Of a stretch of 64,000 nucleotides of DNA, positions 9,245-17,498 are shown in pieces (within the stretch, counting starts at the first letter, position 1; each line of letters begins with the position of its first letter). A program made the position numbers and the translations under genes. Origin of the DNA: CAZAZQ01 sp964489705 (GTDB lineage: Bacteria; Zixibacteria; MSB-5A5; GN15; FEB-12); the NCBI GenBank assembly GCA_964489705.1, contig CAZAZQ010000001.1:180621-244620 (forward strand), given 5' to 3'. Under the pieces are notes generated by a model. The model searched no databases. It was given only the letters and a program-made list of their open reading frames with translations, and had not been told where the DNA came from.

Positions 9245-9432
9245 ACCGGTAAGTAATAGGCACAGTTCGGTCAAATTTCTACAAAAAAATCATGTCAGCG
9301 GGTATAATCTTCGACAGCTTTCTGGAAGAAGCAAAAGACAGAGCCCGGAAACTTTGGAAAGATAAAAAGTGACTCAATTTTACGTATTATCCTTGACCGG
9401 AGAAACCGATTTTCTTACCGATACTTTCATAA

Positions 9433-9831
9433 ATGCCTGAATCATATCGACAACATACCCGCCGGCGGCAGTTTTTCGTTTATCACCTTCCTGCCATCAT
9501 ATATGCTATTGCCATTCTTGTGGTTTCCTCTATCCCAAACCTCAATCCTCCCGCCATGAGCTTTGAATTTTCCGATAAGATAATACATTTCATAGAGTAT
9601 GCTGTTTTTGCCTTCCTCATTTACCGCTCAATCTCTCATATCAACATAAATATCAACAAAAGGCAGGTGTTCATTTTATGCACTCTGTTTTTATCCCTTT
9701 TTGCCCTTCTTGACGAACTTCACCAACGCTTTGTCCCCGGGCGCCACTCGGATATCCTTGACTTTGTCGGGGATTTTTTAGGGGCAGTTATCGTATTGAT
9801 TTACTTACACTTCCGTAATCACAAGCGCTGA
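9433..9831 (+). CDS. VanZ-like membrane protein
   Basis: This 132-residue integral membrane protein has about four hydrophobic segments. It carries the VanZ-like hallmarks SDKIIHFIEYAVFAFL and DELHQRFVPGRHSDILDFVGDFLGA. The family includes VanZ (teicoplanin resistance), but most members have no assigned function, so a resistance role should not be assumed. It is slightly AT-richer than its neighbours, uses ATG, and shows no strong ribosome site. It stands alone between the divergent channel gene and the long leader of the surface protein at 10339. A short hairpin CTCCGCC-TGC-GGCGGAC follows at 9838-9853 without a T-tract. Confidence 0.8.
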   Translation: MPESYRQHTRRRQFFVYHLPAIIYAIAILVVSSIPNLNPPAMSFEFSDKIIHFIEYAVFAFLIYRSISHINININKRQVFILCTLFLSLFALLDELHQRFVPGRHSDILDFVGDFLGAVIVLIYLHFRNHKR

Positions 9832-10338
9832 GGTTTTCTCCGCCTGCGGCGGACTTAAAGCATTACTGCACAAGAATTATACAATCTTCATATCAATTAA
9901 GGAATTGTCTTGACAACATCGGATTATCCGATATATTAGTTTTGATTTTGTATGGTGCCTGCAAGACCTCAATCGAGGGAGGCAGAACTTCTCTTGGTCT
10001 AACTTACTGGTTGTGGGCGAAAATAACAACATTTTGTCTGGTCTAACAAAGCTGGTGCGGTAGAGCACGACCGTAAACCGCAATAGTATAATGAAGGAGG
10101 TCATATTGACGGACAGGAAGGTCAATCTACCCACGCCGCGGTGTGTTTCTTCCTTTTTATCGTTTCCCGTCGAAGAAAAGAGCGTTTTCCTCCGGATTGG
10201 CTCTTCCGACGTTCACTTCAGCAAATTTTTTCACAGCTCGTACCCGGTTCGACGTCTCTCCGCAAAGGGATGGAGAGAGAGAACCCATGATAATAACAAC
10301 ATACTATTAACCATTGCATCTTGTAGGAGAGCAACAAT
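9832..10338. other. 507-bp intergenic leader upstream of the giant surface protein
   Basis: The region holds a promoter-like element with an embedded palindrome near 9910, then about 400 bp of mixed composition. An AT-rich patch (9880-9960) is followed by GC-richer sequence without convincing codon bias. An AAGGAGG at 10094 precedes possible short starts (ATG 10091, TTG 10105), but the resulting 83-aa frame looks non-coding. No tRNA or recognisable riboswitch was seen. The ribosome site for the next gene is TAGGAGAG at 10324-10331. Confidence 0.5.
9910..9937 (+). promoter_or_regulatory. Promoter with palindromic operator in the spacer
   Basis: TTGACA (9910-9915), 16-bp spacer, TATATT (9932-9937). 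The spacer contains the perfect inverted repeat ATCGGAT-T-ATCCGAT (9918-9932), placed as a repressor operator would be. The regulator is unknown. Distance to the surface-protein start is about 400 bp. Confidence 0.5.
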
Positions 10339-13300
10339 ATGAAAATCAAAACCTTGTTGTCACTCATCTTTGTTGTATCGCTTTTGACAGTGACAGCACA
10401 AGCCCAGGATCCGGGGGTACCGGACACGATTATCTTTGTCGTGGCTCAAGGACCGGACGCCAACGCCGGGCAGATGCACGTCCAAATCGACGCCTACGTC
10501 TACAGCGACGAAACCCTTGTTGGCGCCTCGGGAGGTTACTACTGGGACAATCCGTTCATGCAGATGGACAGCGCCGTCAAGGCGCCTCTCTTCGACAACG
10601 GCTTTGACTTGATTGCCTCAGTCTATGAAGACGACGACATCAACACCACCAACGCCAATCAGCGTTTTGTCCTTGGCGGTGCCAGTCTCTTTTCCAACAT
10701 TCCCGGCGATGCCGGCGGACGCCGCCTCTGGGCAAGCTACTATTTCACCCTTTCCAACTGGACGGTCAACGACTCGATTGTCATCGACAGCTTGACCTTC
10801 AGCGCCGGGACTTCCTGGCTGATGGTTGCCGACGGGCAGATTACCTTCGAGCCTATCTGGGGCGGCAAGCTGGTCATTTACGACCCGAACCGTCCTTCGG
10901 GGGCGAACTTAGTGGTCACGCCCCAGGTGTTGAACTTCACCGCGGTGGAAGGCGGCGCCAATCCCGACAGCCAGACGTTTGCCATCAGCTCGGACGGTGA
11001 ATCGCTGGACTTTGCCTTGTTCAAGACAGCCGGATGGCTGGCTCTTTCCCCGACGGCTGGGATGACCGACGCCGAGGTCACGGTGTCGGTGGACATTTCC
11101 GGTTTGGGCGCGGGGAGTTATCTTGACACGATTGTTATCAACTCGGAAGGGGCGCAGAATGCGCCGCAGTACGTGGTGGTGAATCTGACGGTGACGGCGG
11201 CGCCGAAGTACCTGGCGGTCACCCCGGATACCCTTTACTTCAACGCCGTTGAAGGCGGCGCCAACCCGGATACGGCAAGTTTCACTGTCAGTGAGACCGG
11301 CGGAGGCGCCATTAGCTTTACTCTCACCATCGACACGGGGTGGGTACATCTGAGTGCATATGACGGCACAACTCCTCAAAATATCGTGGTCTTCATCGAC
11401 ATCAGCGGCATGACGGCAGGCGATTATTTTGACTCGGTTTTGGTCGCTTCCGGAGAAGCCGAAAACTCCCCGATTTTTGAATATATTTCGCTCTCGGTCG
11501 CTCCTCCGGAGAACAACCCGCCAGTGTTGGATTCCATCGGACCGAAAGTCACCAACGAGATGGAAGAACTCGCATTCACCGTCACGGCAAGTGATCCGGA
11601 CGGAACTATTCCCGCCCTCAGTGCCGTGAATCTTCCCGATGGGGCGAACTTCACCGACAGCGCCAACGGTACCGGCTTCTTCAGTTGGACGCCTACTTAC
11701 GACCAAGCTGGGACATACTATGTGACCTTCATCGCTTCCGACGGTTCTCTGGCTGATTCGGAAGTCGTCGAAATTGTTGTCGGTAACGTCAACCGTCCGC
11801 CGGAAGTGGTGCAACCGCCCGATACGACTATCGACGAGTGTGCCGAACTGGTGATGGCTATCACGGCAACCGATCCGGACGGCGATTCTCTCGTTATGAC
11901 CATGGAGCCGCTTACCGCTAATATGGCCTTCGTTGACAGCGGCAACGGCTTAGGGGTGTTTGTGTTTACTCCCGATACGACCCAGGCGGGCGTTTACCCG
12001 CTGAATGTGTACGTCTTCGACGGAATTGACACGACTATTGTCATGTTCACCGTTACGGTTGAAGAGTGTGAAATCCCGCCGGAATGCGTCGACATGATTC
12101 TTTCCGATACCGTCTTCTATTTTGTCGACACCCTCGGAGGCTGGGATAAGAACGGTAGTGCAGCGGAGGCTCAAGAGCTGGATATCACCAGCTCCGGAGA
12201 TAATTTCTGCTTCATTATTTATCCGTATACTGATACCATGGCAACATGGTTGACGCTCTCTGACACGGCTGGCTGTACTCCCGCCACTATAACGCTCATG
12301 GCGAACGGCCAAGGGATGGAAGCGGGAACGTACCAGAATACGTTTGCGGTTTTGGGCGATTCTACCGTCTGTGATCCCAACCCGCAATTCTTTACCGTTA
12401 TTCTCGAAGTGGTCGATACGACGACCCCGCCTCCGCCCGGAGATACGCTCACGGTAGCGACGGTGCCCGGCGTGCCCGGAGCGCAGGTAGTCGTACCGGT
12501 TGAGTTTACGAACAGTTGCAATTTGTCGAACCTGTTCGTCATCTTGGGCTGGGATTCCGAATACCTGACTCTCGACTCGGTTTCGTTTGCCGATTCGCGC
12601 GTGGCGGACTACCCGATTATTTTCGACACGATTGACAATGTAATGCGAAAAGTCGTACTGGGCGCCGCCAATGACGGCACCGTCGACAATGTCACTCCCG
12701 GAACCGGCAACTTCGCCAACATGTATTTTTCCATCGATATGAACGCCATTCCGGGCTTCTACGAAATCGACCTGTACACCCTCATCGGTAATGCCACCGT
12801 GCCGCCGCTTGGCAATCCGACGTTTGTCATTGACTGCGGCGAGGGAGAAGAAGCCATCGTTCCCGAATTCATCCCCGGTGGAGTGGTTATCGATTCCGTC
12901 GGAAACTATGTCTGCGGTTACGTGGTGGATCCGGACGGCAACCCCATTCCGGGTGCAACGGTGGAACTGTGGGCGGACTTCCCGTACGGGGCGGCTGAAA
13001 TGACAACCGCCAGCGACAGTACCGGCGCCTTCGCCTTTGCCGACTTTACGGTGGTTCCGTTTGACTTGTACGCCTATCACGAAGGCTATTACCCGGGTCT
13101 GGTCGAAGAACTCAACTTTGGTGAAAACGGCATCATGATTGTTTTGACACCGGTGGAAGATGTTTACCCGACCAACGAATGGGTCAACTTCTACTGTGAC
13201 GCCAATACGTACATGGGAGAACCTCTGCCGGTCGGCTCGGTCATCGACGCCTACGATCCCGACGGTGTCCACTGCGGCACGTTCTATGTGACGGAAGCCG

Positions 13301-14661
13301 GGAAGTACGGCTTTATGCCGGTCTACCGCGATGATCCGTACATGGACGGCGACCAAGGCGCTGAGCCGGGTGATATTATTACTTTCTATGTCAACGGCGT
13401 GGAAGCGCTGCCGTCCGGCGATCGGACCTGGACGGAAAACGGCGACGCACACGAGGTCTGCCTTGAAGCCGGTATGACCATCACCAAGACCTGCGACCTG
13501 GTCGAGGGATGGAATTTGGTGAGTTGGAATGTCGACCAAGAATCCGATTACATTACGGAAGCTCTGGCGTCCATTTCTGACTGCATCGAAGTGGTGCTCG
13601 GATTCGAGCAAGGCGGTTTGACCTACGATCCGGAGCTGCCGGAGTTCTCGACTCTGTGGTACGTCGACCATTTGAGCGGCTACTGGATTAAGACCAACTG
13701 TGACGTCACTCTGGAAATCACCGGTGCGCCGGTGCCGGTCTCGACTCCGATTCCGGTCACCACCGGTTGGAACTTGGTCTCCTACCTCCCCGACTTTGAC
13801 CTTCCGACGCCGGAAGCCCTTGCAACCATTCATGATAACCTGACGGTAGCGCTCGGGTACGACGGCGAAGGCTTGACCTATCAGCCGGGAGAGGATCCGT
13901 ACAATACATTGAATACGTTAAGCCCGTGCCACGGCTACTGGGTGAAAGTCACCCAAGACGGTGACCTCGTTTACCCGTCAGCCGGTCCTGCGGTGACGGT
14001 TGTTCAGAAAGGGAACCAGCGGCAACCGCTGGGGACAGCTCTTCTCGACGTGACTCCGACAACCCGCTGGATGAACCTCTATTCCCGACACCTGACCCTG
14101 GATGGGGAAACGGTTGAAGCGGGTGCCACCATTGCCGCTTACACCCTCGACGGGGTGAAAATCGGCAGCTTCACCATGAACAGCGACGGGAAGTTCGGCT
14201 TCATGCCGGTGTACGCCGATGACAATGCCACTCCGACGATCGAAGGCGTCACGCCCGGTGAACAGTTCTACCTGACGGTCAACGGCGTCAAGACCAAAGA
14301 AGTGTTCACGTGGACCCAGACCGGCGACAAGGTGGAAGTCGGTGCCCTGACGGCAAAGACCTCCTCCGACGAGACCTTGCCGGAAGGCTACTCCCTCCAC
14401 CAGAACTACCCGAACCCGTTCAACCCGTCGACTAATATCAGCTTCACCATGCCGTCCACCGGTACCGCTCGGATTGAGATTTTCAATATTCTCGGGAAAC
14501 TCGTTGCCGTACCGTTTGACGGTGTTGCGCAAGCCGGGCTCAACGAAATCGTTTGGGACGGCAAGAACTCAGCCGGTGAAAACGTTGCTTCCGGTATTTA
14601 TTTCTATCGTCTCACCGCCGATAACTATAGTGAGACGAGAAAAATGACTTTACTGAAGTAA
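10339..14661 (+). CDS. Giant multidomain surface protein with T9SS C-terminal sorting domain
   Basis: This 1440-residue exported protein has a signal peptide at 1-23 (ending TAQAQ). Rough layout: two BACON-like repeats (about 190-390, each beginning with VTP and containing the shared core VEGGANPD); two cadherin/PKD-like domains (392-578; NNPPVLDSIG, NRPPEVVQPPD); a third BACON-like block (579-692); a cohesin-like domain (700-850; GVPGAQVVVPVEFTN); a carboxypeptidase-regulatory-like domain (856-930; GYVVDPDGNPIPGATVELW); a VIDAYDPDGVHCGTF module (942-1045); two GWNLVSW/GYWIK repeats (1056-1215); a second copy of the VIDAYDPDG-type module (1239-1340); and the sorting domain (1350-1440; NYPNPFNPSTNISF to ETRKMTLLK). 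It is probably secreted by T9SS and anchored at the surface. Function (adhesion, scaffold) is inferred from domains only. Confidence 0.85.
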   Translation: MKIKTLLSLIFVVSLLTVTAQAQDPGVPDTIIFVVAQGPDANAGQMHVQIDAYVYSDETLVGASGGYYWDNPFMQMDSAVKAPLFDNGFDLIASVYEDDDINTTNANQRFVLGGASLFSNIPGDAGGRRLWASYYFTLSNWTVNDSIVIDSLTFSAGTSWLMVADGQITFEPIWGGKLVIYDPNRPSGANLVVTPQVLNFTAVEGGANPDSQTFAISSDGESLDFALFKTAGWLALSPTAGMTDAEVTVSVDISGLGAGSYLDTIVINSEGAQNAPQYVVVNLTVTAAPKYLAVTPDTLYFNAVEGGANPDTASFTVSETGGGAISFTLTIDTGWVHLSAYDGTTPQNIVVFIDISGMTAGDYFDSVLVASGEAENSPIFEYISLSVAPPENNPPVLDSIGPKVTNEMEELAFTVTASDPDGTIPALSAVNLPDGANFTDSANGTGFFSWTPTYDQAGTYYVTFIASDGSLADSEVVEIVVGNVNRPPEVVQPPDTTIDECAELVMAITATDPDGDSLVMTMEPLTANMAFVDSGNGLGVFVFTPDTTQAGVYPLNVYVFDGIDTTIVMFTVTVEECEIPPECVDMILSDTVFYFVDTLGGWDKNGSAAEAQELDITSSGDNFCFIIYPYTDTMATWLTLSDTAGCTPATITLMANGQGMEAGTYQNTFAVLGDSTVCDPNPQFFTVILEVVDTTTPPPPGDTLTVATVPGVPGAQVVVPVEFTNSCNLSNLFVILGWDSEYLTLDSVSFADSRVADYPIIFDTIDNVMRKVVLGAANDGTVDNVTPGTGNFANMYFSIDMNAIPGFYEIDLYTLIGNATVPPLGNPTFVIDCGEGEEAIVPEFIPGGVVIDSVGNYVCGYVVDPDGNPIPGATVELWADFPYGAAEMTTASDSTGAFAFADFTVVPFDLYAYHEGYYPGLVEELNFGENGIMIVLTPVEDVYPTNEWVNFYCDANTYMGEPLPVGSVIDAYDPDGVHCGTFYVTEAGKYGFMPVYRDDPYMDGDQGAEPGDIITFYVNGVEALPSGDRTWTENGDAHEVCLEAGMTITKTCDLVEGWNLVSWNVDQESDYITEALASISDCIEVVLGFEQGGLTYDPELPEFSTLWYVDHLSGYWIKTNCDVTLEITGAPVPVSTPIPVTTGWNLVSYLPDFDLPTPEALATIHDNLTVALGYDGEGLTYQPGEDPYNTLNTLSPCHGYWVKVTQDGDLVYPSAGPAVTVVQKGNQRQPLGTALLDVTPTTRWMNLYSRHLTLDGETVEAGATIAAYTLDGVKIGSFTMNSDGKFGFMPVYADDNATPTIEGVTPGEQFYLTVNGVKTKEVFTWTQTGDKVEVGALTAKTSSDETLPEGYSLHQNYPNPFNPSTNISFTMPSTGTARIEIFNILGKLVAVPFDGVAQAGLNEIVWDGKNSAGENVASGIYFYRLTADNYSETRKMTLLK

Positions 14662-14697
14662 AGTTTTGCCGTTCAATCTGAGTAAGCTAAATAAACT

Positions 14698-14724
14698 CCG
14701 GTCGGCTCAAGCAGAGCCGACCGG
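14698..14724. repeat. Perfect 11-bp inverted repeat between the two surface-protein genes
   Basis: CCGGTCGGCTC-AAGCA-GAGCCGACCGG. It has the geometry of a terminator hairpin, but the 3' flank on the plus strand is AAAAAA rather than T, so termination of the upstream gene is doubtful. A transcript-end stabiliser or protein-binding site is possible. Confidence 0.6.
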
Positions 14725-14745
14725 AAAAAAACAAGTGGTGAGGAT

Positions 14746-15780
14746 GTGAAAACTCAATTTTTAACGACGATTGCAGCGGGAAGCCTGATGCTTCTTCTGG
14801 TAGTGGGGAGCGTTGCAGATGTCACACCGACCTGGGAATGGGTCAACAAACAAGGCTCGGTCACCTTCAACGGTGCTCCGGCACCGGTCGGAACGGTCAT
14901 CGACGCCTACGACCCTGACGGCGTCCATTGCGGCACCTTCACGGTGGGCGACGTGGTCGACTCGGCTGGGATTTACGGTTTGATGCCGGTGTACCGCGAT
15001 GACCCGTATCCGCCGAACGACACCACCGACGAAGGCGCCGATCCGGGTGATACGATTACCTTCAAGGTCAACGGCAGAGACGCTGTTGCCGTCGGCGACG
15101 TCATCTGGGGCGCCAGCGGCGATATCGACACGGTCGATTTGTCGGTCACAGGCACGGTGCTTATCAGCGGCGTCGATTATCCGGCGGACAAAATCGGAGC
15201 TCCCGACGATACGGTACGTTTTCTGGTCGGGGTCCGCAATGACGGAGACGGACTTGACTATTACAGCATAACCGCTTCCTCCGGCAACGGCTGGACAGTC
15301 ATTAATCAGGATACGTTTACGTACGCCAACGTTTCCGACACCGTCTATATTTATTTTGATGTCGTCATTCCGACCTGGCCCGGCACGGATACCATTGACG
15401 TTATCACCTACTCCGTCTTTTCGCAACTTGACACCAGTCAGCACGTCGACAGCTCGGTAACGTTGGTCGCCTCCGTTTCAACCGGGGTTCATGAAGACGT
15501 TTTTACCGCTTTGCCAAGCGAATTTTCACTGAATCAAAACTTTCCCAATCCTTTTAATCCGACCACGACCATTTCGTATTCCCTCCAGTCGCGCTCCCAC
15601 GTCACGCTGACGGTCTACAACGTCTTAGGCAGCCAAGTCAGAGCCCATGATTTGGGTCTGCTTCCAGCCGGCGAATACAGCTTCGAATTTGATGCCGGCG
15701 ACCTTCCCAGCGGTGTTTACTTCTACCGATTGGAAACCGATTTCGGCGTTCAAACCCGAAAAATGATGCTTCTAAAGTAA
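14746..15780 (+). CDS. Surface protein with VIDAYDPDG module and T9SS sorting domain
   Basis: This 344-residue protein starts at GTG 14746, preceded by GGTGAGG, with a signal peptide (residues 1-24, LMLLLVVGSVAD). Residues 26-130 are a third copy of the module found twice in the upstream giant protein (VIDAYDPDGVHCGTF, then GLMPVYRDDPYPP, then PGDTITFKVNG). A CARDB/NPCBM-like beta domain follows (DTVRFLVGVRNDGDGLDYYSI), and the C terminus is a T9SS/FlgD-like sorting domain (SLNQNFPNPFNPTTTISYSL to QTRKMMLLK). It is 85 bp downstream of the giant protein on the same strand and closed by a strong terminator, so the two may be co-transcribed. It is probably a surface partner or paralogue. Confidence 0.85.
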   Translation: MKTQFLTTIAAGSLMLLLVVGSVADVTPTWEWVNKQGSVTFNGAPAPVGTVIDAYDPDGVHCGTFTVGDVVDSAGIYGLMPVYRDDPYPPNDTTDEGADPGDTITFKVNGRDAVAVGDVIWGASGDIDTVDLSVTGTVLISGVDYPADKIGAPDDTVRFLVGVRNDGDGLDYYSITASSGNGWTVINQDTFTYANVSDTVYIYFDVVIPTWPGTDTIDVITYSVFSQLDTSQHVDSSVTLVASVSTGVHEDVFTALPSEFSLNQNFPNPFNPTTTISYSLQSRSHVTLTVYNVLGSQVRAHDLGLLPAGEYSFEFDAGDLPSGVYFYRLETDFGVQTRKMMLLK

Positions 15781-15798
15781 AGGCAAAAATATGGACGC

Positions 15799-15830
15799 AA
15801 AAAACCCCGAGCTCCTTCGGGGTTTTTTGT
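15799..15830 (+). terminator. Strong Rho-independent terminator
   Basis: The stem AAAAACCCCGA / TCGGGGTTTTT with loop GCTCCT is followed by TTTTTTG. It closes the surface-protein pair. Confidence 0.92.
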
Positions 15831-15936
15831 TGTTTTTCTTTGAAAAGAAAGCATTGTATATTTATAATGGCGTGGGGAAAATGGGGAATGAGAGGAGACA
15901 CCGATTCACCCGGTTGAGAGCTGGAAGGATTGTTTC

Positions 15937-16941
15937 GTGCCGGAAAATCATAAAGTAGTTGGTAAAACGGATCGGGGGCTGGTCCGCCCGGGCAACGAGG
16001 ACTATCTCCATATAGACGAGAAACATGCCGTCTATGCCGTCTGCGACGGAATGGGCGGACATCAGGCGGGAGAAGTCGCCTCGATGACCGCCTCGGAGAC
16101 TATTCGAACCCTCTTTGACCATTTTCAAATCGAGTTGCTCAACGACCAACGCCTTGCCGTCGGACGAACTCTCCCTCAAAGCGGCGAGCTGCTTCTGAAA
16201 GCTATCCGCTTGGCGAACCGACGAATCTACACCCAGTCCGCCGCCGACTCTTCGTTAGCCGGAATGGGAACCACTATCGTTGCGGTCGCCTTGGAACACG
16301 ACATGCTCTCCATCGCTCACGTCGGGGACAGTCGGGCGTATCGTTTGGAAGACAAAATCCTCCAGCCGTTGACAAGAGACCACTCGTGGGTCTCGGAGAT
16401 CCAGGAAAACCAACATCTCTCCGAAGAAGAAGCTCTCTCGATGGTCGGGAAAAACGTCATTACCCGTGCCTTAGGAGTCCGGGAAAATGTCGAAGTCGAC
16501 TACCGGCTTATCAAGGTCAAGCCGGGCGACATTTTTATCCTCTGTTCTGACGGTCTGTGCGGGTATGCCGCCGATGATGAAATCTTCGAGGTCGCCACCA
16601 AGTTTCGCAATGACCTGAAACGGATGGTGGACAACCTCATCCAACTCGCCAATGATCGCGGCGGGTCGGACAACGTCACCGTCATCGCTTTGGAAATCGG
16701 CAATATCCCCCCGACGGATATTCCGGAAGTGAAGGTCTTCAAATTGCCTGCCGAAACGTCCGAAATGATTCAAGCGGAAGACGAATGGCTGACAAAATTA
16801 ACCGAGTTTCAAATCGCCCAAGCCCAAGCTTCCAAACTCCCCAGCCCTTCCTCGCGGGGAAGCAAAGCCTTTCTCGTTGTCATCTTCGTCGCCTTCGCCA
16901 TTTTGGCAGCCGTGTTCATCTACTTGCAAGCTGCCAAGTAG
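15937..16941 (+). CDS. PP2C-family serine/threonine phosphatase with C-terminal membrane anchor
   Basis: This 334-residue Mn/Mg-dependent phosphatase (Stp1/PrpC type) has all metal-binding motifs: GLVRPGNEDY, VCDGMGGHQAGE, GMGTTIVAVAL, IAHVGDSRAYRL, LTRDHSWV, ILCSDGLCGY and GGSDNVTVIAL. It ends in one hydrophobic helix (AFLVVIFVAFAILAAVFIYL), so the catalytic domain is probably tethered to the inner membrane facing the cytoplasm. The start is GTG 15937 with GGAAGGA upstream. Such enzymes usually oppose Hanks-type Ser/Thr kinases, but no kinase gene is in the window. Confidence 0.93.
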   Translation: MPENHKVVGKTDRGLVRPGNEDYLHIDEKHAVYAVCDGMGGHQAGEVASMTASETIRTLFDHFQIELLNDQRLAVGRTLPQSGELLLKAIRLANRRIYTQSAADSSLAGMGTTIVAVALEHDMLSIAHVGDSRAYRLEDKILQPLTRDHSWVSEIQENQHLSEEEALSMVGKNVITRALGVRENVEVDYRLIKVKPGDIFILCSDGLCGYAADDEIFEVATKFRNDLKRMVDNLIQLANDRGGSDNVTVIALEIGNIPPTDIPEVKVFKLPAETSEMIQAEDEWLTKLTEFQIAQAQASKLPSPSSRGSKAFLVVIFVAFAILAAVFIYLQAAK

Positions 16942-16956
16942 CTTTCCCGGCAAGCG

Positions 16957-17235
16957 CTATGCTTTCCGCCGGTAGTCCGCCAAAGCTTCTTCCACCGCTT
17001 TTTTGAAAGCCCCAGGGTCATCGGGAGTAAATAACAACCGCCGAACAAGCCCTTGTTCTTTGTCAAGGACAACATGCTCCACGAAGTTCGCCCAGTCCAG
17101 CTTCAATGCCGGGCGGAAGTTTTTCAAGTGCAAATCCCCTCGAAGGGGTCCCTTCACTTCCGATTCGGACACGGAGATGCTCTCGATGTGCTCGAAAGGT
17201 ATGCTCATCAACCCAAAGAGGGTGTCGAACTCCAA
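16957..17235 (-). CDS. Small PH-like-domain protein, 5' end apparently interrupted by an amber codon
   Basis: The 92-residue frame (from TTG 17235) contains LFGLMSIPFEHIESISVSE and DLHLKNFRPALKLDWANF, like bacterial PH-type (bPH) small proteins. The reading frame clearly continues upstream in protein-like sequence (SLWQEYRVYDDH) but has no start codon until an ATG at 17313, and a TAG at 17299-17301 lies between them. So the gene either starts late at TTG, is a pseudogene with a nonsense mutation, carries a sequencing error, or is read through. It is convergent with the PP2C gene, 15 bp apart. Confidence 0.6.
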   Translation of the reverse strand: MEFDTLFGLMSIPFEHIESISVSESEVKGPLRGDLHLKNFRPALKLDWANFVEHVVLDKEQGLVRRLLFTPDDPGAFKKAVEEALADYRRKA

Positions 17236-17498
17236 GTGGTCATCGTAAACACGGTACTCCTGCCAGAGGCTCTTGGCGCTGCTCTTCGAAACGTAGCGCT
17301 ATTTGCTTTCCATTTGCTCTTTTCCTTCATCCTGCCTTTCGGCACTTTTTATCCTCTTATCCCAGCTTTTCTAACCATTACCGGCATGGCGTAAAATAAT
17401 TCGACTTTTTTCGATAATTTCTCATAATACCAAGGAACCGCTTTCCACTTCTTTTAGGAAAGGAGCAAATAAAAAACAATTCGAAAAAGAAAAAAGCG

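Noticed and set aside
10091..10342. 83-codon frame in the long leader, with AAGGAGG near its start
   Set aside because: The translation lacks coding-like periodicity and overlaps the true ribosome site and start of the surface-protein gene.
11950..13833. 627-codon open frame on the minus strand inside the surface-protein gene
   Set aside because: It is the antisense shadow of a long GC-phased coding sequence; the translation is Arg/His/Val-rich with no domain, and the plus-strand gene has clear domains.
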